From the NCBI GenBank assembly GCA_029959285.1, contig JASCOE010000002.1, forward strand, positions 496,001-560,000: DNA of 64,000 bases, read 5' to 3'. The DNA is from Flavobacteriaceae bacterium PS02337. GTDB taxonomy: Bacteria; Bacteroidota; Bacteroidia; Flavobacteriales; Flavobacteriaceae. Made by a program: the position numbers and the translations under genes. The notes under the pieces were generated by a model. The model was not told the DNA's origin and ran no database searches. It worked only from the letters and a program-made list of their open reading frames with translations. This document shows, in pieces, positions 27,267 through 35,173 of the stretch (position 1 is the first letter of the stretch; the number at the start of each line of letters is the position of its first letter).

Positions 27267-27575
27267 TCACTTTGTAAAAACCAGCCTGCTGCGTACTTTT
27301 ATACATTTGGGAATCTGTCTGGACGCTAATGCTTTCATCATACCATATTCGCCATACTTCCTGCTCATCTTATAAATCTTAATGACCATCACCGTTCCTG
27401 ATGCGCCGATTAAAGCAACGCAAATCAGTGAAGGAATTCCGATTATAAAGAGTACTGCAAAAACAATCATCAGCCCGACAACACCTACTCCCAGATACCA
27501 TATATACTGGGCTTTAAGGCCTTTAAATTCAATTGACTGATTGATTCCTTTGTTTATTGGGTATACACTGCTCAT
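27267..27575 (-). CDS. traF: Conjugative transposon protein TraF (VirB3-like, DUF4133)
   Basis: A 102-residue inner-membrane protein with two adjacent hydrophobic segments (about 27-47 and 50-68). The family N-terminus YPINKGINQSIEFKGLKAQY and the basic tail are present. It pairs with TraE and TraG at the base of the mating channel. It starts 12 bp after traE. Confidence 0.92.
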   Translation of the reverse strand: MSSVYPINKGINQSIEFKGLKAQYIWYLGVGVVGLMIVFAVLFIIGIPSLICVALIGASGTVMVIKIYKMSRKYGEYGMMKALASRQIPKCIKVRSRLVFTK

Positions 27576-27587
27576 GATGGAGACTGC

Positions 27588-27926
27588 TTATACACCAAAG
27601 AAAGATTTGATTACTGTAGCCACTACGACAAGAAACACGCAGCTTCCAAACCATGCGGCGGCAACCTTGCCTGTATCAGGATCTCCGGCGTTCCACTTCT
27701 GATAAACTTTAACAGCGCCAATAAGTCCGAGTATTGCGCCGACTGCATACATCAATTCTGTACCTGCATCAAAATAGCTCCTTACCTTTTGGTTCGCTTC
27801 ATTAATTCCTGCCACACCATCCTGGGCATATGCATTTCCTCTAATAATTAAAAGCAGAAAAATTAAGCTTAGCAGCTTCTTGTTCTTTTTAAAAAAACAC
27901 TTTAACTTTATTCCATCATTCACCAT
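27588..27926 (-). CDS. traE: Conjugative transposon protein TraE (VirB2-like, DUF4134)
   Basis: A 112-residue pilin-like protein. A signal-type helix (LLSLIFLLLIIRGNAYA) precedes a mature peptide with two hydrophobic helices, the family motif VRSYFDAGTELMYAVGAILGLIG and the KVYQKWNAGDPDTGK loop. It is the first of the compact tra genes. The 130-bp gap upstream holds a folded element. Confidence 0.92.
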   Translation of the reverse strand: MVNDGIKLKCFFKKNKKLLSLIFLLLIIRGNAYAQDGVAGINEANQKVRSYFDAGTELMYAVGAILGLIGAVKVYQKWNAGDPDTGKVAAAWFGSCVFLVVVATVIKSFFGV

Positions 27927-27961
27927 CGCACATCATTTTAAAGATTAATATTTATTCAAAA

Positions 27962-28049
27962 AGCAGAGGAACAGCGCCGTCACATCATCTATTCTCCTTG
28001 TCACATTTTACCATACCGCACTAGAGCGGACGGGGAAAATTCCTCTGCT
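27962..28049 (-). terminator. Structured terminator-like or leader element upstream of traE
   Basis: Outer arms AGCAGAGGAA (27962-27971) and TTCCTCTGCT (28040-28049) are exact complements about 68 bases apart. Read on the minus strand, an inner hairpin CCGC-TCTAGT-GCGG lies between them, and TTTTTG follows the outer arm. It ends the gene at 28057 and would lie in the traE leader if transcription reads through. Confidence 0.55.
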
Positions 28050-28056
28050 GTTTTTT

Positions 28057-28560
28057 TTAATTATTGTCTTCCCATAATTCGTCTGCTTCACTTGAAGTAA
28101 GAAGCAGTTCAGGATACTTTTCTGAATCAAGAGCCAGCAGAATGTTTACGTTGCTGCGTAGAGAAGAAATCTTCACATAGGGATAATCCGAAAGAATTAA
28201 TCGGATATAATTTTTGAACTCAAGATTTGAGCGTTTTAGTTCTGCGCTTTCCCTAACTGCGGCTGTCAGACGGGCTGAAAGTTCTTTTACCTCATCAAGA
28301 GTGGCAAATGATTCTTCAAATGCTTCATTAAGATTAGTGCGACTGCTTTCGTCTTGCTTTAAAGGCTGTAAGGAATAATTTTGACCCCTGCTGCCTCTCA
28401 GCGGGAAACTAATTTTCTTTCTGCCCTGCAGAATCTCTTTTATTTCAAAAGAATAATAGCGCAGGCCAATAAAGAGATACCATAATACTAATATGGTAAT
28501 AACAGTTAAAAGGTAACTGTTCCAAGTAATAGAATTTAACATAGCATTTTCATTTATCAT
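28057..28560 (-). CDS. Single-pass membrane protein upstream of traE
   Basis: A 167-residue protein with one membrane helix (about 15-32, YLLTVITILVLWYLFIGL) and a polar cytoplasmic part. The stretch FATLDEVKELSARLTAAV at about 84-101 is probably a coiled coil, and the C-terminus is acidic. It is the first gene after the putative tra promoter, so it may be part of the conjugation machinery. No named family recognised. Confidence 0.65.
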   Translation of the reverse strand: MINENAMLNSITWNSYLLTVITILVLWYLFIGLRYYSFEIKEILQGRKKISFPLRGSRGQNYSLQPLKQDESSRTNLNEAFEESFATLDEVKELSARLTAAVRESAELKRSNLEFKNYIRLILSDYPYVKISSLRSNVNILLALDSEKYPELLLTSSEADELWEDNN

Positions 28561-28619
28561 TCAACATCATCTCATACTATGAATAAACCATGAAGACAAT
28601 TATGGTTTATTTTACGTTC

Positions 28620-28650
28620 CAAAGTAACTTCGGAAATAAAACTTCTACAA
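28620..28650 (-). promoter_or_regulatory. Putative promoter of the tra operon
   Basis: On the minus strand, TTG (28650-28648) and TACTTTG (28626-28620) are 21 bases apart. This is close to the Bacteroidetes consensus, with one base missing from the -7 box. It lies 60 bases upstream of the gene at 28560. Confidence 0.5.
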
Positions 28651-28690
28651 GTACAACTTTTTCTGTACCCCAGTTGTACCCCTGTACCCC
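28651..28690. promoter_or_regulatory. TGTACCCC iterons and inverted GTACAACT pair
   Basis: Three copies of TGTACCCC (28664-28671, 28675-28682, 28683-28690) and the inverted pair GTACAACT (28651-28658) / AGTTGTAC (28672-28679) lie directly upstream of the tra promoter. They probably form an operator for an element-encoded regulator. Confidence 0.5.
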
Positions 28691-28735
28691 TTAATAATTT
28701 CAAGGGCTTAGAGAAGAATAAAAATTTAAATGCAT

Positions 28736-28760
28736 AAAAAAACCTCCTTAAAAAGGAGGT
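28736..28760 (-). terminator. Terminator of the lipoprotein gene
   Basis: An 8-bp perfect stem (AAGGAGGT at 28753-28760 with ACCTCCTT at 28742-28749) with a 3-base loop, followed on the minus strand by a U run (28741-28736). Confidence 0.8.
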
Positions 28761-28781
28761 CAAGTTTATTTTTTAGAATTA

Positions 28782-29345
28782 TTAATTTTCTATAATCTTC
28801 CTAAACATCATTAGTTCAGCGTCTTTTTTATCAATTATCTTCCAGCCGTCCGAAAGAATAAAATATGCTTTTTCTTTCTTTTCAGCTGGAAGTCCAGGCC
28901 ATAAAACTCCAAATTCATTGAGTTCATATTTAACAATGTATTCGGCCACAGCCATCTTTTTATCATTTGTTTCAGCTGTTATCTGAATGATTTCTCCAAA
29001 CTTCCTCAATCCTATCTTAACATTCTGGATTTTGTATTCTCGTTCCTCTGCTGTTCTTTCAAGCAGAAAAGGTTCAGCCGAATCTGTAAACTCTATCAAA
29101 GGTCGATCTCCATCTTTAGGTTCTCTAACTTTCATAACTCTAACAAAACCTTTTTCTTCTAATCCTGAATCCAGCATTTTTTTTGCATGCCCAGGATCAT
29201 TGCAGAAAACCTCAAAATCGATTTCTTGAGGAAATTGGTATTTTTTTACAATCATACTTTCTGCTGTTTTACTATCCAGTTTATTGTTCTGGCAGCAGAT
29301 AAACAGAAGGCTGAACAATGGCAGTATTCTTAATAGTGATTTCAT
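28782..29345 (-). CDS. Predicted lipoprotein of unknown function
   Basis: A 187-residue secreted protein. The signal sequence MKSLLRILPLFSLLFICCQ carries a lipobox ending at Cys17 or Cys18. The mature part is mixed alpha/beta with no cysteine motif beyond one residue. It is followed by a good terminator. It lies between the tra promoter and an unknown 400-residue gene, all on the minus strand. No family recognised. Confidence 0.65.
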   Translation of the reverse strand: MKSLLRILPLFSLLFICCQNNKLDSKTAESMIVKKYQFPQEIDFEVFCNDPGHAKKMLDSGLEEKGFVRVMKVREPKDGDRPLIEFTDSAEPFLLERTAEEREYKIQNVKIGLRKFGEIIQITAETNDKKMAVAEYIVKYELNEFGVLWPGLPAEKKEKAYFILSDGWKIIDKKDAELMMFRKIIEN

Positions 29346-29361
29346 GATGTCATAAATTAAA

Positions 29362-30564
29362 TTAGTATTCTTTTATATGCTTAATGATTTTCTCCAATGT
29401 TTTAATAACAAATTCTTTATCTTTTTCTTCAGGATTATACGACTTGCTCCTCACCGACTGATATGATAAATTTCTTTTGAATGGAGTTGAGAGATAAGGA
29501 ACGATCGTCTTAAATATTAAACTCATTGATTTTGCTTTCAATACTCTTGTTTCATCAGTGGCTCTTAAAATCAGCCCCATTTGGTCAGATGAAAGAGTGC
29601 ACTGGATTTTGTTGTCTTGTATCTGACTGGATGAATTTATATTTCTCTTAGAAAGCACATTCTCTAACTCTTCCATTTCATCCCGACTCTGCAGAAAACT
29701 AATCTCTGATACGAACCAGTTCTCCAAGACATCTTTAATATTCTGATGGCTGACATCGAAAGTAATTTTCACGTTTGAGTGCAGCTGCTTGAAATCCTTG
29801 AAAAAGAGTAAAAGGAGATTCAATTTTGCTGACTGTTTTTCAGTGTTGTAAATCTGTTCAGTCATTCTCTCTGTAAGAATCGAAATGTATTGCACAGAAT
29901 TAAAATTATGGTCGATTAAAAGTTCATCAAGAGGAGTGAAAACAGATGGGTTTTCCAGATCGTCATTATATTCATCAAGCAGTTTTAAAAGGTCTCGAAA
30001 ATAGAGAATCCGCCGATAAGTAAGTTTTTTGCCGTTATCAGCTTCAATTGAATTCTGCAATATTTTTACAATTCGTTTGATCGTTAACTTATCAGGCTCA
30101 GCGCTTAAGTTTCTTTTGTAGATTCTCTGAAGTTTTAATGCAAGTTCTTTTCTGCACACCATAAGATAAGTTATCGGCACTCTTTCGTCAAGACTCAGAT
30201 AATATGAAAACCTGTCTTCAATGAAGGAAATCAGATAATCAAGATTTGAAATGAGAAGATCGGCTAGTTTTCTTATTTTTTCAGATTTAAGAACTTTTTC
30301 TGTACGGTTTTCGATGATGCTGTCCAGCAGGAAAATTAATGTTGAATGATATTGCCTGACTGTAACACGGATATGCCTTTTCTTTTTTAATGAAAAAACT
30401 TCATTTTTCAAATGCACTTGTATCTTAATAGATTCATTTGAAATATTTTCGGTAATAACTGAGATATCATTATCATTCAAACTTTCAATATTTGTGCTTA
30501 GTGGATCAAAAGTCTGCAGTATCAAAGTATCAAACCATTCCAATGGATAATTAATGTTCATCAT
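29362..30564 (-). CDS. Unknown 400-residue helical protein
   Basis: A soluble, largely helical protein with no signal peptide or membrane segment. The N-terminal half is Leu/Ile/Arg-rich (HIRVTVRQYHSTLIFLLDSI). The C-terminal box ATDETRVLKAKSMSLIFKTI with PYLSTPF looks conserved in type, though I cannot name the family. It follows the AraC regulator gene by about 30 bp and may be its partner or target. Confidence 0.6.
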   Translation of the reverse strand: MMNINYPLEWFDTLILQTFDPLSTNIESLNDNDISVITENISNESIKIQVHLKNEVFSLKKKRHIRVTVRQYHSTLIFLLDSIIENRTEKVLKSEKIRKLADLLISNLDYLISFIEDRFSYYLSLDERVPITYLMVCRKELALKLQRIYKRNLSAEPDKLTIKRIVKILQNSIEADNGKKLTYRRILYFRDLLKLLDEYNDDLENPSVFTPLDELLIDHNFNSVQYISILTERMTEQIYNTEKQSAKLNLLLLFFKDFKQLHSNVKITFDVSHQNIKDVLENWFVSEISFLQSRDEMEELENVLSKRNINSSSQIQDNKIQCTLSSDQMGLILRATDETRVLKAKSMSLIFKTIVPYLSTPFKRNLSYQSVRSKSYNPEEKDKEFVIKTLEKIIKHIKEY

Positions 30565-30594
30565 CTTTAGATTTTACAATGAAACAACTGAACA

Positions 30595-31479
30595 CTAACG
30601 ATTCTTATATCTATCAATAAAAATCGCACGATATTCTGAGGGAGAATATGACGTATGCTTTTTGAAGAAAATGCTAAAGATTGAGACACTTGCAAATTCC
30701 ATTTCTTCAGCGATTTCTGCAAATGTATTTTGAGTATCTTCCAATAAAATTTTTGCTTCGCTGATAATAGCTTCAATAATTAATGCTTTTACAGAACTAC
30801 CAGTAACCTCCTTTACTACTTTATTTAAATACTTACTAGTAATAAAAAGTGCGCCTGCATAAAATTTAGCGTGATGCTGTTTTTTATAATGTATAGAAAG
30901 TACCGTTAAAAACTGAATAACCAAATTTTCTTTCCTCGTAAAACTTATTGCAGTATCAGATGAATACTTTGCATAAATTAACTTAAGTTCATACAAAAAT
31001 AAATTTAAGCTAATCCTGTAAAGCTCCTCATCAATATCGGTTCTTTTCGCCTCTAAATTAATGTAATGTACCAGCTTATAAATTAGAGATAATACCTGAT
31101 ATTCTTTTTCTTCAAGTGAAGCCTTCAAAGGTTCTTTTCTAATAAAAAAGTAAAACGAATCAACCAATTCTTGTTTCAGACAGTTTTTTACAGCAAACTC
31201 TGATGAGAAAGTAATTAAATACAGCTGAAGTTTTTCTCGGACTTCAAAAATTGTGCAGATCGAATCCTTTGGAATAACTATAAGATCTCTTGCTGATAGA
31301 TTTTGAATTAATTCCTGTAGTTTAATTATAACGTTGCCTGATCTAATTAAGAGCACTGCTAAGTTTTCTGTGATAAAAGGCTCATCGCTTTCAATTCTGT
31401 CATATCTTTTTATAATATGAATATCTACACCTTCACTAGAAGCATCTAGTAAATTGGCATTTATTAGGTTTTTTATCAT
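30595..31479 (-). CDS. AraC family transcriptional regulator
   Basis: A 294-residue regulator. The C-terminal 90 residues hold two helix-turn-helix units: SKYLNKVVKEVTGSSVKALI and FAEIAEEMEFASVSIFSIFFKK, then SPSEYR, the AraC signature. The N-terminal 190 residues form a cupin-like sensor region without an obvious ligand motif. It probably controls the adjacent genes or the tra block. It is placed at the upstream end of the ICE minus-strand region. Confidence 0.88.
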   Translation of the reverse strand: MIKNLINANLLDASSEGVDIHIIKRYDRIESDEPFITENLAVLLIRSGNVIIKLQELIQNLSARDLIVIPKDSICTIFEVREKLQLYLITFSSEFAVKNCLKQELVDSFYFFIRKEPLKASLEEKEYQVLSLIYKLVHYINLEAKRTDIDEELYRISLNLFLYELKLIYAKYSSDTAISFTRKENLVIQFLTVLSIHYKKQHHAKFYAGALFITSKYLNKVVKEVTGSSVKALIIEAIISEAKILLEDTQNTFAEIAEEMEFASVSIFSIFFKKHTSYSPSEYRAIFIDRYKNR

Positions 31480-31517
31480 AACTCTCTTCCTTTAAATTTT
31501 CCGTACTGCATAGGTCT

Positions 31518-31745
31518 TCATACTTTGAATCTTTTTCGAATCAATAGATAGAAAACAAAATACAGGTTAAACAAACAGGTAACATACAGCATATATACCT
31601 GCAAACGGAAAGGTATATATGCCGTAGGTCCTGCAGTTCTAAAATAATCTGCGGGCTGATAGTCAAATAAAAGTCCTAGAATAACAATGAGACTAATAAG
31701 ATTGGTTAAAACCATCACGATATTTAAAATGGCACGTAATTTCAT
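31518..31745 (-). CDS. Small two-helix membrane protein
   Basis: A 75-residue protein with hydrophobic helices at about 8-27 (IVMVLTNLISLIVILGLLF) and 48-68, joined by a polar loop with several aromatic residues, and a basic C-terminus. Function unknown. It lies between the AraC regulator and a lipoprotein gene on the same strand. Confidence 0.6.
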   Translation of the reverse strand: MKLRAILNIVMVLTNLISLIVILGLLFDYQPADYFRTAGPTAYIPFRLQVYMLYVTCLFNLYFVFYLLIRKRFKV

Positions 31746-31777
31746 ATATGCAGATTTTATTTAAAACTTTTAGAATA

Positions 31778-32470
31778 TTAAAGCAGCTTCTCAAGAAGGG
31801 CAATAACAAGTATAATTGACGTTTCATTTTTACTAAAGAAAGGCTTGGCATGTTTGCTTCCTACCAGAATATCCCAATCCTTATCCTTACGTTCTTCCTC
31901 TGTGTACAAGGAATACCGTGAAATAGATGCGACAGTTAGAATGGTCTCGGTTTCCTCAGAAGTAAAAATTGTATTACTGAGCACATCAGATTCATAACCA
32001 AGAATGTAATTATTGGAGATCGTAAATTCTTCCTGCCTTTTGCTTATAAGATTCTGAAGGAAATTTATAAGATTGTTTTTAGCATAAGTCTGTAAAGTGC
32101 TATTCTGAACTATAAGAATAATACTGTTGTCTGGATCGGAAAGTATTGCTTCCACCATCTCGTCAGTAAAGGGTATTAATCTATTAGTAATAGACTTTTT
32201 GTTCGGAATATTATTTAAAACAAACCTTATCTGCTCAGTAAGTTCCTCAACAGAATTTGGAGACTGATTCTTTTGATAAAAAACTTTCAATAATTCGTAA
32301 ACTTTCTGCCCTTCTATATCAAAAGGGTTGCCGTCACCCTTAAAAGATTGGCTTTTACTTTCAGAATTCTGTAGTGAACCTGATGTGGGTTCTGAACTTT
32401 CAATATCGGAATCTGCCGAACACGAAATAAATAAAAATGATGCAGTAATACATAATAAAAAAGTTTTCAT
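31778..32470 (-). CDS. Predicted lipoprotein of unknown function
   Basis: From ATG 32470 the protein has 230 residues and starts MKTFLLCITASFLFISCSA, a lipoprotein signal with lipobox FISC. A Ser/Glu-rich tether follows, then an all-helical domain. The longer frame from 32608 lacks a plausible N-terminus. It is divergent from the TPR-AraC regulator at 32788, with a shared intergenic region holding a strong palindrome. It may be a surface sensor or accessory of the SusC/D island; this is inferred from position. Confidence 0.65.
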   Translation of the reverse strand: MKTFLLCITASFLFISCSADSDIESSEPTSGSLQNSESKSQSFKGDGNPFDIEGQKVYELLKVFYQKNQSPNSVEELTEQIRFVLNNIPNKKSITNRLIPFTDEMVEAILSDPDNSIILIVQNSTLQTYAKNNLINFLQNLISKRQEEFTISNNYILGYESDVLSNTIFTSEETETILTVASISRYSLYTEEERKDKDWDILVGSKHAKPFFSKNETSIILVIALLEKLL

Positions 32471-32615
32471 GATTTTGATGTTTGAAATGAATGAGATTAT
32501 TTTCTCAGTCCTTTTCATCCGGATAAGCAGAACTTTTATCCAGCACCCTGCTGGACATTTTGCTTTTGAATTCAAGACAAAACTATTATGCTCATTAGTC
32601 ACCCGCAAACCATTG

Positions 32616-32663
32616 TGTGTGGATTTTCGGCAATTCCACTGTGGATTTCATGGAAATCCACAG
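32616..32663. promoter_or_regulatory. Palindromic operator in the divergent intergenic region
   Basis: The 317-bp gap 32471-32787 has no gene. It holds an exact inverted repeat, CTGTGGATTTC (32639-32649), ATG, GAAATCCACAG (32653-32663), and an extra half-site, GTGTGGATTTTC, starting near 32617. It sits between a lipoprotein gene (-) and a regulator gene (+). Confidence 0.6.
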
Positions 32664-32787
32664 TGCTTTCAACCAAACAAAACACTGTATTTCAATTGTT
32701 TATGTTACTTTTATATTAATCTAATGTAAAATTAATATTACAGCATTGAGTTGGCCAATTATCAATGCCGCACAAATCCCTAATTAT

Positions 32788-34479
32788 ATGAATAAATCAA
32801 ATCTAGTTATTGCCTGCCTGCTGCTGTTTAATCTTTTGTCAGCTCAAAAAAACTCATTCACCATCCCAGATTCTCTAAAGAAAAAAAGCTATGAATACTT
32901 AGATACTAAATTCTATGCTTTGAAGAAAGACAGTGCACATGCAGCCATATATGCCTACAGCTTTCTTAAGAAGGCCAGACTGGAAAAAAACTCGAAAGAA
33001 ATTATGAATGGATACCAGAATTTGATGCTGATATCCCCCAATAAAATCAAACCCACCTACATAGACAGTATTTTATACACAGCTAAAAAATCAAATGACA
33101 ATGCATTAATTGGAGCTGCATATCTCACTAAAGGCACCTATTACTATGGTTTGAAACATCAGAAACTTGCAATGGATTATTATTTAACCGCAAATAGTTA
33201 TGTTTCAAAGACAAATGATCAATATCAGATACATAAAGTAAAATACTGTATTGCCCTAACAAAGTTTTATGTAGGATTTTATGATGAAGCTGTTTCTCTT
33301 TTGAGAGAATGCATAGATTACTATAAAAATGTTGAGGCAAGACCTTATCTTAATTCTATTCACATGCTGGGGCTTTGTTACAATAAACTTGGCAATTATG
33401 GATTATGCACGCAGATGAATACTTTAGGAATATCGGAAAGCAAGAGATTAAAATCGACTGTAATGATTCCCTATTTTGTTCATTCTGAAGGCATCAATGA
33501 TTACTTTAAAGGAAACTACGCAGAATCGATTAAAAATATAGATTCGTCCCTTGACCCTATTATTGAAAACGAAGATTTTGCAAATGTCGCAATTGGAAAC
33601 TTTTATTTAGGAAAAAGTTACTGGTCACTTAACAAAAAAGAAAAAGCATCGAAGCATTTTCAAATCGTTGATAGTATTTTTAAAGAGAACAAATATCTGA
33701 GACCGGATTTAAGACAGGCATTCGAACTTTTGATTAACTATTATAAAACCAAAAAAGATTTAGATAATCAATTATACTACATCAATGAACTTTTAAAAGC
33801 TGATACTCTTCTTGTAGAGAACAGTACCTATATAGTTAGCAAAATTCACAAACAGTATGATACAAAAGAACTAATTCAAGAAAAAGAAAAGATATTGATA
33901 GAAAAAAATGAAATTGAAGAAGATCTAAAAAAGGAACAGTATTATGATATAATATTTGCATGTGTTATCTTTTTGCTTTTCATCTTTATAATCTGGCAGA
34001 CCCGGCGTTATTACAAAAGAAGAAAAATGTATGAAAAAAACTTTGAGCTTAGAATGCAGGAACTTAACGCAGTTAAAAATAAACCCAAAATCAAGATTGA
34101 AAAGGAACCGATAAAAGATATAAATACTGAAACAGTTGCAGCTATACTAAAACAGCTTGAAAGATTTGAAATCGAAAAAAAATTTTTAGAAAAAGATTGG
34201 AATCTTGTTACGCTAGCCGCAACATTTAAATCAAACACTAAGTATTTAGCCGCTATTCTAAGTTATTATAGGGATATGGGAATGAGTGAATATATAAACG
34301 GTCTTCGGATCGAATACATCATCAACTTATTACAGACGGAACCAATATATAGAAAATACACCAATGAAGCATTAGCTCAAGAAGCAGGCTTCAGCTCAAC
34401 CCAACGGTTTGCAAACGCTTTTTTGGCAAAAGCAGGAATGCCGGTAAGCTTTTTTATTCAGAGAATAAATAAGTCGTAG
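32788..34479 (+). CDS. TPR - membrane helix - AraC HTH regulator
   Basis: A one-protein signal transducer of 563 residues. The start at ATG 32788 gives a signal peptide (MNKSNLVIACLLLFNLLSAQ). Residues 20-385 are a tetratricopeptide array (for example AYLTKGTYYYGLKHQKLAMDY) expected in the periplasm. One membrane helix follows at about 390-408 (IIFACVIFLLFIFIIW), then a coiled linker and a C-terminal AraC-type HTH (ALAQEAGFSSTQRFANAFLAKAG). The topology suggests sensing of an exported signal and direct DNA binding. The SusC/D-peptidase genes downstream are likely targets. Confidence 0.85.
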   Translation: MNKSNLVIACLLLFNLLSAQKNSFTIPDSLKKKSYEYLDTKFYALKKDSAHAAIYAYSFLKKARLEKNSKEIMNGYQNLMLISPNKIKPTYIDSILYTAKKSNDNALIGAAYLTKGTYYYGLKHQKLAMDYYLTANSYVSKTNDQYQIHKVKYCIALTKFYVGFYDEAVSLLRECIDYYKNVEARPYLNSIHMLGLCYNKLGNYGLCTQMNTLGISESKRLKSTVMIPYFVHSEGINDYFKGNYAESIKNIDSSLDPIIENEDFANVAIGNFYLGKSYWSLNKKEKASKHFQIVDSIFKENKYLRPDLRQAFELLINYYKTKKDLDNQLYYINELLKADTLLVENSTYIVSKIHKQYDTKELIQEKEKILIEKNEIEEDLKKEQYYDIIFACVIFLLFIFIIWQTRRYYKRRKMYEKNFELRMQELNAVKNKPKIKIEKEPIKDINTETVAAILKQLERFEIEKKFLEKDWNLVTLAATFKSNTKYLAAILSYYRDMGMSEYINGLRIEYIINLLQTEPIYRKYTNEALAQEAGFSSTQRFANAFLAKAGMPVSFFIQRINKS

Positions 34480-34501
34480 CCATAATTATTTACTTTTAGA
34501 A

Positions 34502-34531
34502 TTGGTTCTTTTAATTTTAAAATTACATTTG
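34502..34531 (+). promoter_or_regulatory. Promoter of the histone H1-like gene
   Basis: TTG at 34502-34504, a 19-base spacer and TACATTTG at 34524-34531: an exact TTG-N19-TAnnTTTG promoter, 25 bases before the ATG. Confidence 0.75.
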
Positions 34532-34555
34532 TCGCCGTAATTAAAACATGACAAT

Positions 34556-34732
34556 ATGAAAGATCTAATCGTAAAAATTAATGCAGAGATTGAAACATTC
34601 AAAACTGAATCTGAATCTCTTTCAGAAAAAGGAGTTAAAGCTGCTGGAGCAAGAGCTCGTAAATCTTCGTTGGAAATTGAAAAACTTTTAAAGGAGTTTC
34701 GAAAAGTTTCTATTGAAGAATCTAAAAAATAA
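34556..34732 (+). CDS. Histone H1-like small protein (Hc1 type)
   Basis: A 58-residue highly charged protein whose sequence follows the Bacteroidetes Hc1/H1-like family: MKDLIVKINAEIETFKTE at the start, then KAAGARARKSSLEIEKLLKE, ending ESKK. Such proteins bind DNA non-specifically. It has its own consensus promoter and its own terminator (34748-34781), so it is independently expressed. Chromosomal copies are common in Flavobacteriia; this one is element-borne. Confidence 0.82.
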   Translation: MKDLIVKINAEIETFKTESESLSEKGVKAAGARARKSSLEIEKLLKEFRKVSIEESKK

Positions 34733-34747
34733 TTCGACTTTAATTAG

Positions 34748-34781
34748 AAAGCCCTTCAAATAAATCTGAAGGGCTTTTTTT
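34748..34781 (+). terminator. Terminator of the histone H1-like gene
   Basis: A 10-bp perfect stem (AAAGCCCTTC 34748-34757, GAAGGGCTTT 34768-34777) followed by a T run. Confidence 0.88.
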
Positions 34782-34838
34782 ATAGTTATTCTATCAAATC
34801 AATAGTTTCCAAACAAAAAATAGTTAAAAAAATAATAT

Positions 34839-35072
34839 TCACAGACCTTTATCTGGCCAAAAATCTTTTGGGGAACAATTAAAAATTTTTGCAATGTCAT
34901 TTAAATGCTGAACATTATATTTTGCTTTTTTTGAAGATTCAATATCTCCAATAAACCCCACACCCTTATCCAATCTTAGAGATAATTGCTCTTGAGTAAA
35001 GCCCTTTTCCTTGCGGATGGTTCTTACCCTATCAATTATATAATTTTCTATTTCGGATAATTTGTCATTCAT
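34839..35072 (-). CDS. XRE-family regulator (controller-protein-like)
   Basis: A 77-residue single HTH_3 domain protein: RTIRKEKGFTQEQLSLRLDK, then GFIGDIESSKKAKYNVQHLN, and IAKIFNCSPKDFW. Size and layout resemble the controller (C) proteins of restriction-modification systems. ATG 35072 is chosen over an upstream TTG. The palindrome ATGGACTATAGTCCAT lies 38-53 bases upstream, so auto-regulation is likely. It is divergent from the RNA element and SusC gene. Confidence 0.82.
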   Translation of the reverse strand: MNDKLSEIENYIIDRVRTIRKEKGFTQEQLSLRLDKGVGFIGDIESSKKAKYNVQHLNDIAKIFNCSPKDFWPDKGL

Positions 35073-35109
35073 AATATACAAATAGCCAACATTATTTGTT
35101 AAATTTCAA

Positions 35110-35125
35110 TGGACTATAGTCCATA
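35110..35125. promoter_or_regulatory. C-box-like palindrome ATGGACTATAGTCCAT
   Basis: A perfect 16-bp palindrome located between the XRE gene (-) and the RNA/SusC unit (+). The core GACTATAGTC matches the type of site bound by restriction-modification controller proteins. Confidence 0.65.
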
Positions 35126-35136
35126 TTTGTTATTTT

Positions 35137-35168
35137 TTGTTATATTTGTATTCTATTACATATATTTG
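35137..35168 (+). promoter_or_regulatory. Promoter of the structured RNA / SusC unit
   Basis: TTG at 35137-35139, 21 bases, TATATTTG at 35161-35168. Transcription would begin near 35174, directly before the folded region. A second TATATTTG at 35141-35148 lacks a well-placed TTG. Confidence 0.55.
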
Positions 35169-35173
35169 CGATT

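Noticed and set aside
28572-28763. 63-residue minus-strand frame in the tra promoter region
   Set aside because: It covers the iterons, promoter and terminator; composition is not protein-like.
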